Assembly: GCA_944326915.1 (NCBI GenBank)
Contig: CALVFT010000006.1
Coordinates: 17,464-81,463 of the forward strand
DNA from: Candidatus Gastranaerophilales bacterium
GTDB taxonomy: Bacteria; Cyanobacteriota; Vampirovibrionia; Gastranaerophilales; Gastranaerophilaceae
Length of the DNA stretch: 64,000 bases
Direction of reading: 5' to 3'
The position numbers and the translations under genes were made by a program. Positions 63,814 through 64,000 of the stretch are shown here, one piece after another. A model generated the notes under the pieces. It saw nothing but the letters and a program-made list of their open reading frames with translations. It made no database searches and was not told the origin of the DNA. Every line of letters starts with the position of its first letter. The first letter of the stretch is position 1.

Positions 63814-63845
63814 AAAAACACCTCCATTTTATTGGAGGTGTTTTT
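63814..63845 (+). terminator. Bidirectional terminator after the RgpF-like gene
   Basis: A 13-bp stem AAAAACACCTCCA / TGGAGGTGTTTTT with a 6-nt loop, flanked by A- and T-runs, lies between two convergent genes. Confidence 0.88.
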
Positions 63846-63861
63846 GCTAGCTCTCTTTTAC

Positions 63862-64000
63862 TTATGAACAACCAGAATATCCGCATTTTAAACAGATGAA
63901 ACATCCCTCTGCCATTTGAATTTTATTCCCACATTCAGGGCATTTTACTGTTTTTATTTCACCTGTTGGTTCTTCAGAAATATCTTCTGCAATACTTTCT
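63862..64000 (-). CDS. nrdJ: C-terminal end of a probable class II (adenosylcobalamin) ribonucleotide reductase
   Basis: Only the last 45 residues are in the window; the gene continues past the right edge. They end KCPECGNKIQMAEGCFICLK followed by CGYSGCS. The spacing of six Cys in a final zinc ribbon (CPEC, then CFICLKC, then C) is the hallmark of the tail of adenosylcobalamin-dependent ribonucleotide reductases, which turn ribonucleotides into deoxyribonucleotides. A ribonucleotide reductase with this tail fits an anaerobe. Other zinc-ribbon proteins can share this tail, so the call is tentative. Confidence 0.65.
   Translation of the reverse strand, partial: ESIAEDISEEPTGEIKTVKCPECGNKIQMAEGCFICLKCGYSGCS

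Overview
The window is a low-GC, gene-dense stretch of bacterial chromosome of roughly 30% GC. The best-fitting host is a non-photosynthetic relative of the Cyanobacteria (Vampirovibrionia/Melainabacteria, probably Gastranaerophilales of the gut). This is inference from several traits together: a prepilin-like protein cut at A|FTLAEV; a membrane protein whose N-terminus resembles the cyanobacterial DUF1822 family; a NifU-like/GGGtGRT gene pair; FixC/FixX; an adenosylcobalamin-type ribonucleotide reductase tail; and a Gram-negative envelope (LptB/LptF-G, TonB-ExbBD, RND-TolC, TPR and lipid-carrier genes). No rRNA, tRNA, CRISPR array, insertion sequence or intact prophage was seen.

Layout. 1-8.7 kb: a truncated parvulin foldase gene, an MDR dehydrogenase, cysE and tyrS, then a two-gene phage tail-fibre-like unit with its own promoter and terminator, then acpS, pheA and a phosphohexomutase. 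8.7-15.5 kb: a secreted M48-like protein without zinc ligands, a GT2 glycosyltransferase, and a signalling block (TPR-GAF-HD-GYP, secreted TPR protein, two LuxR-type response regulators, pentapeptide-repeat protein). 15.6-17.8 kb: an Fe-S scaffold-like protein, a GGGtGRT protein and a His/Cys-rich small protein. 17.9-25 kb: a three-gene operon of a giant acidic membrane protein with a TonB-like C-terminus, a sigma-like factor and a zinc-ribbon/NTPase/TPR protein. 26.8-30.8 kb: a flagellar/type III export-gate cassette (SpoA protein, FliO-like, FliP, FliQ, a secreted pilus-N-domain protein, FliR).

31.2-35 kb: ftsH overlapping genes for two corrinoid iron-sulfur protein subunits (AcsD/AcsC-like), with no CODH/ACS genes nearby. 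35-38 kb: TonB-ExbB-ExbD-ExbD. 38-41.7 kb: two related secreted proteins, a SpoIID-like protein and HU. 41.7-49.7 kb: rsmD, fixC-fixX, a duplicated-repeat protein, agmatinase, ligA and a SIMPL protein. 49.7-54 kb: a phosphodiester-glycosidase-like protein, LptF/G, LptB, a 350-bp intergenic region with a possible small transcript, and a TrpRS with an Fe-S motif. 54-60 kb: an MFP-RND-TolC efflux operon. 60.2-61.4 kb: an XRE regulator divergent from a prepilin-like gene, with a 14-bp-arm inverted repeat around the promoter. 61.4-64 kb: rdgB, uppS, an RgpF-like protein and the 3' end of a class II ribonucleotide reductase gene.

Most genes are ordinary housekeeping genes. The parts that look least explained are the 17.9-25 kb operon, the His/Cys-rich protein with a GGKREGAGRK motif, the export-gate cassette with its interleaved secreted protein, the orphan corrinoid protein pair, and the XRE/prepilin switch. 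Functions are read from motifs by eye; no database search was run.
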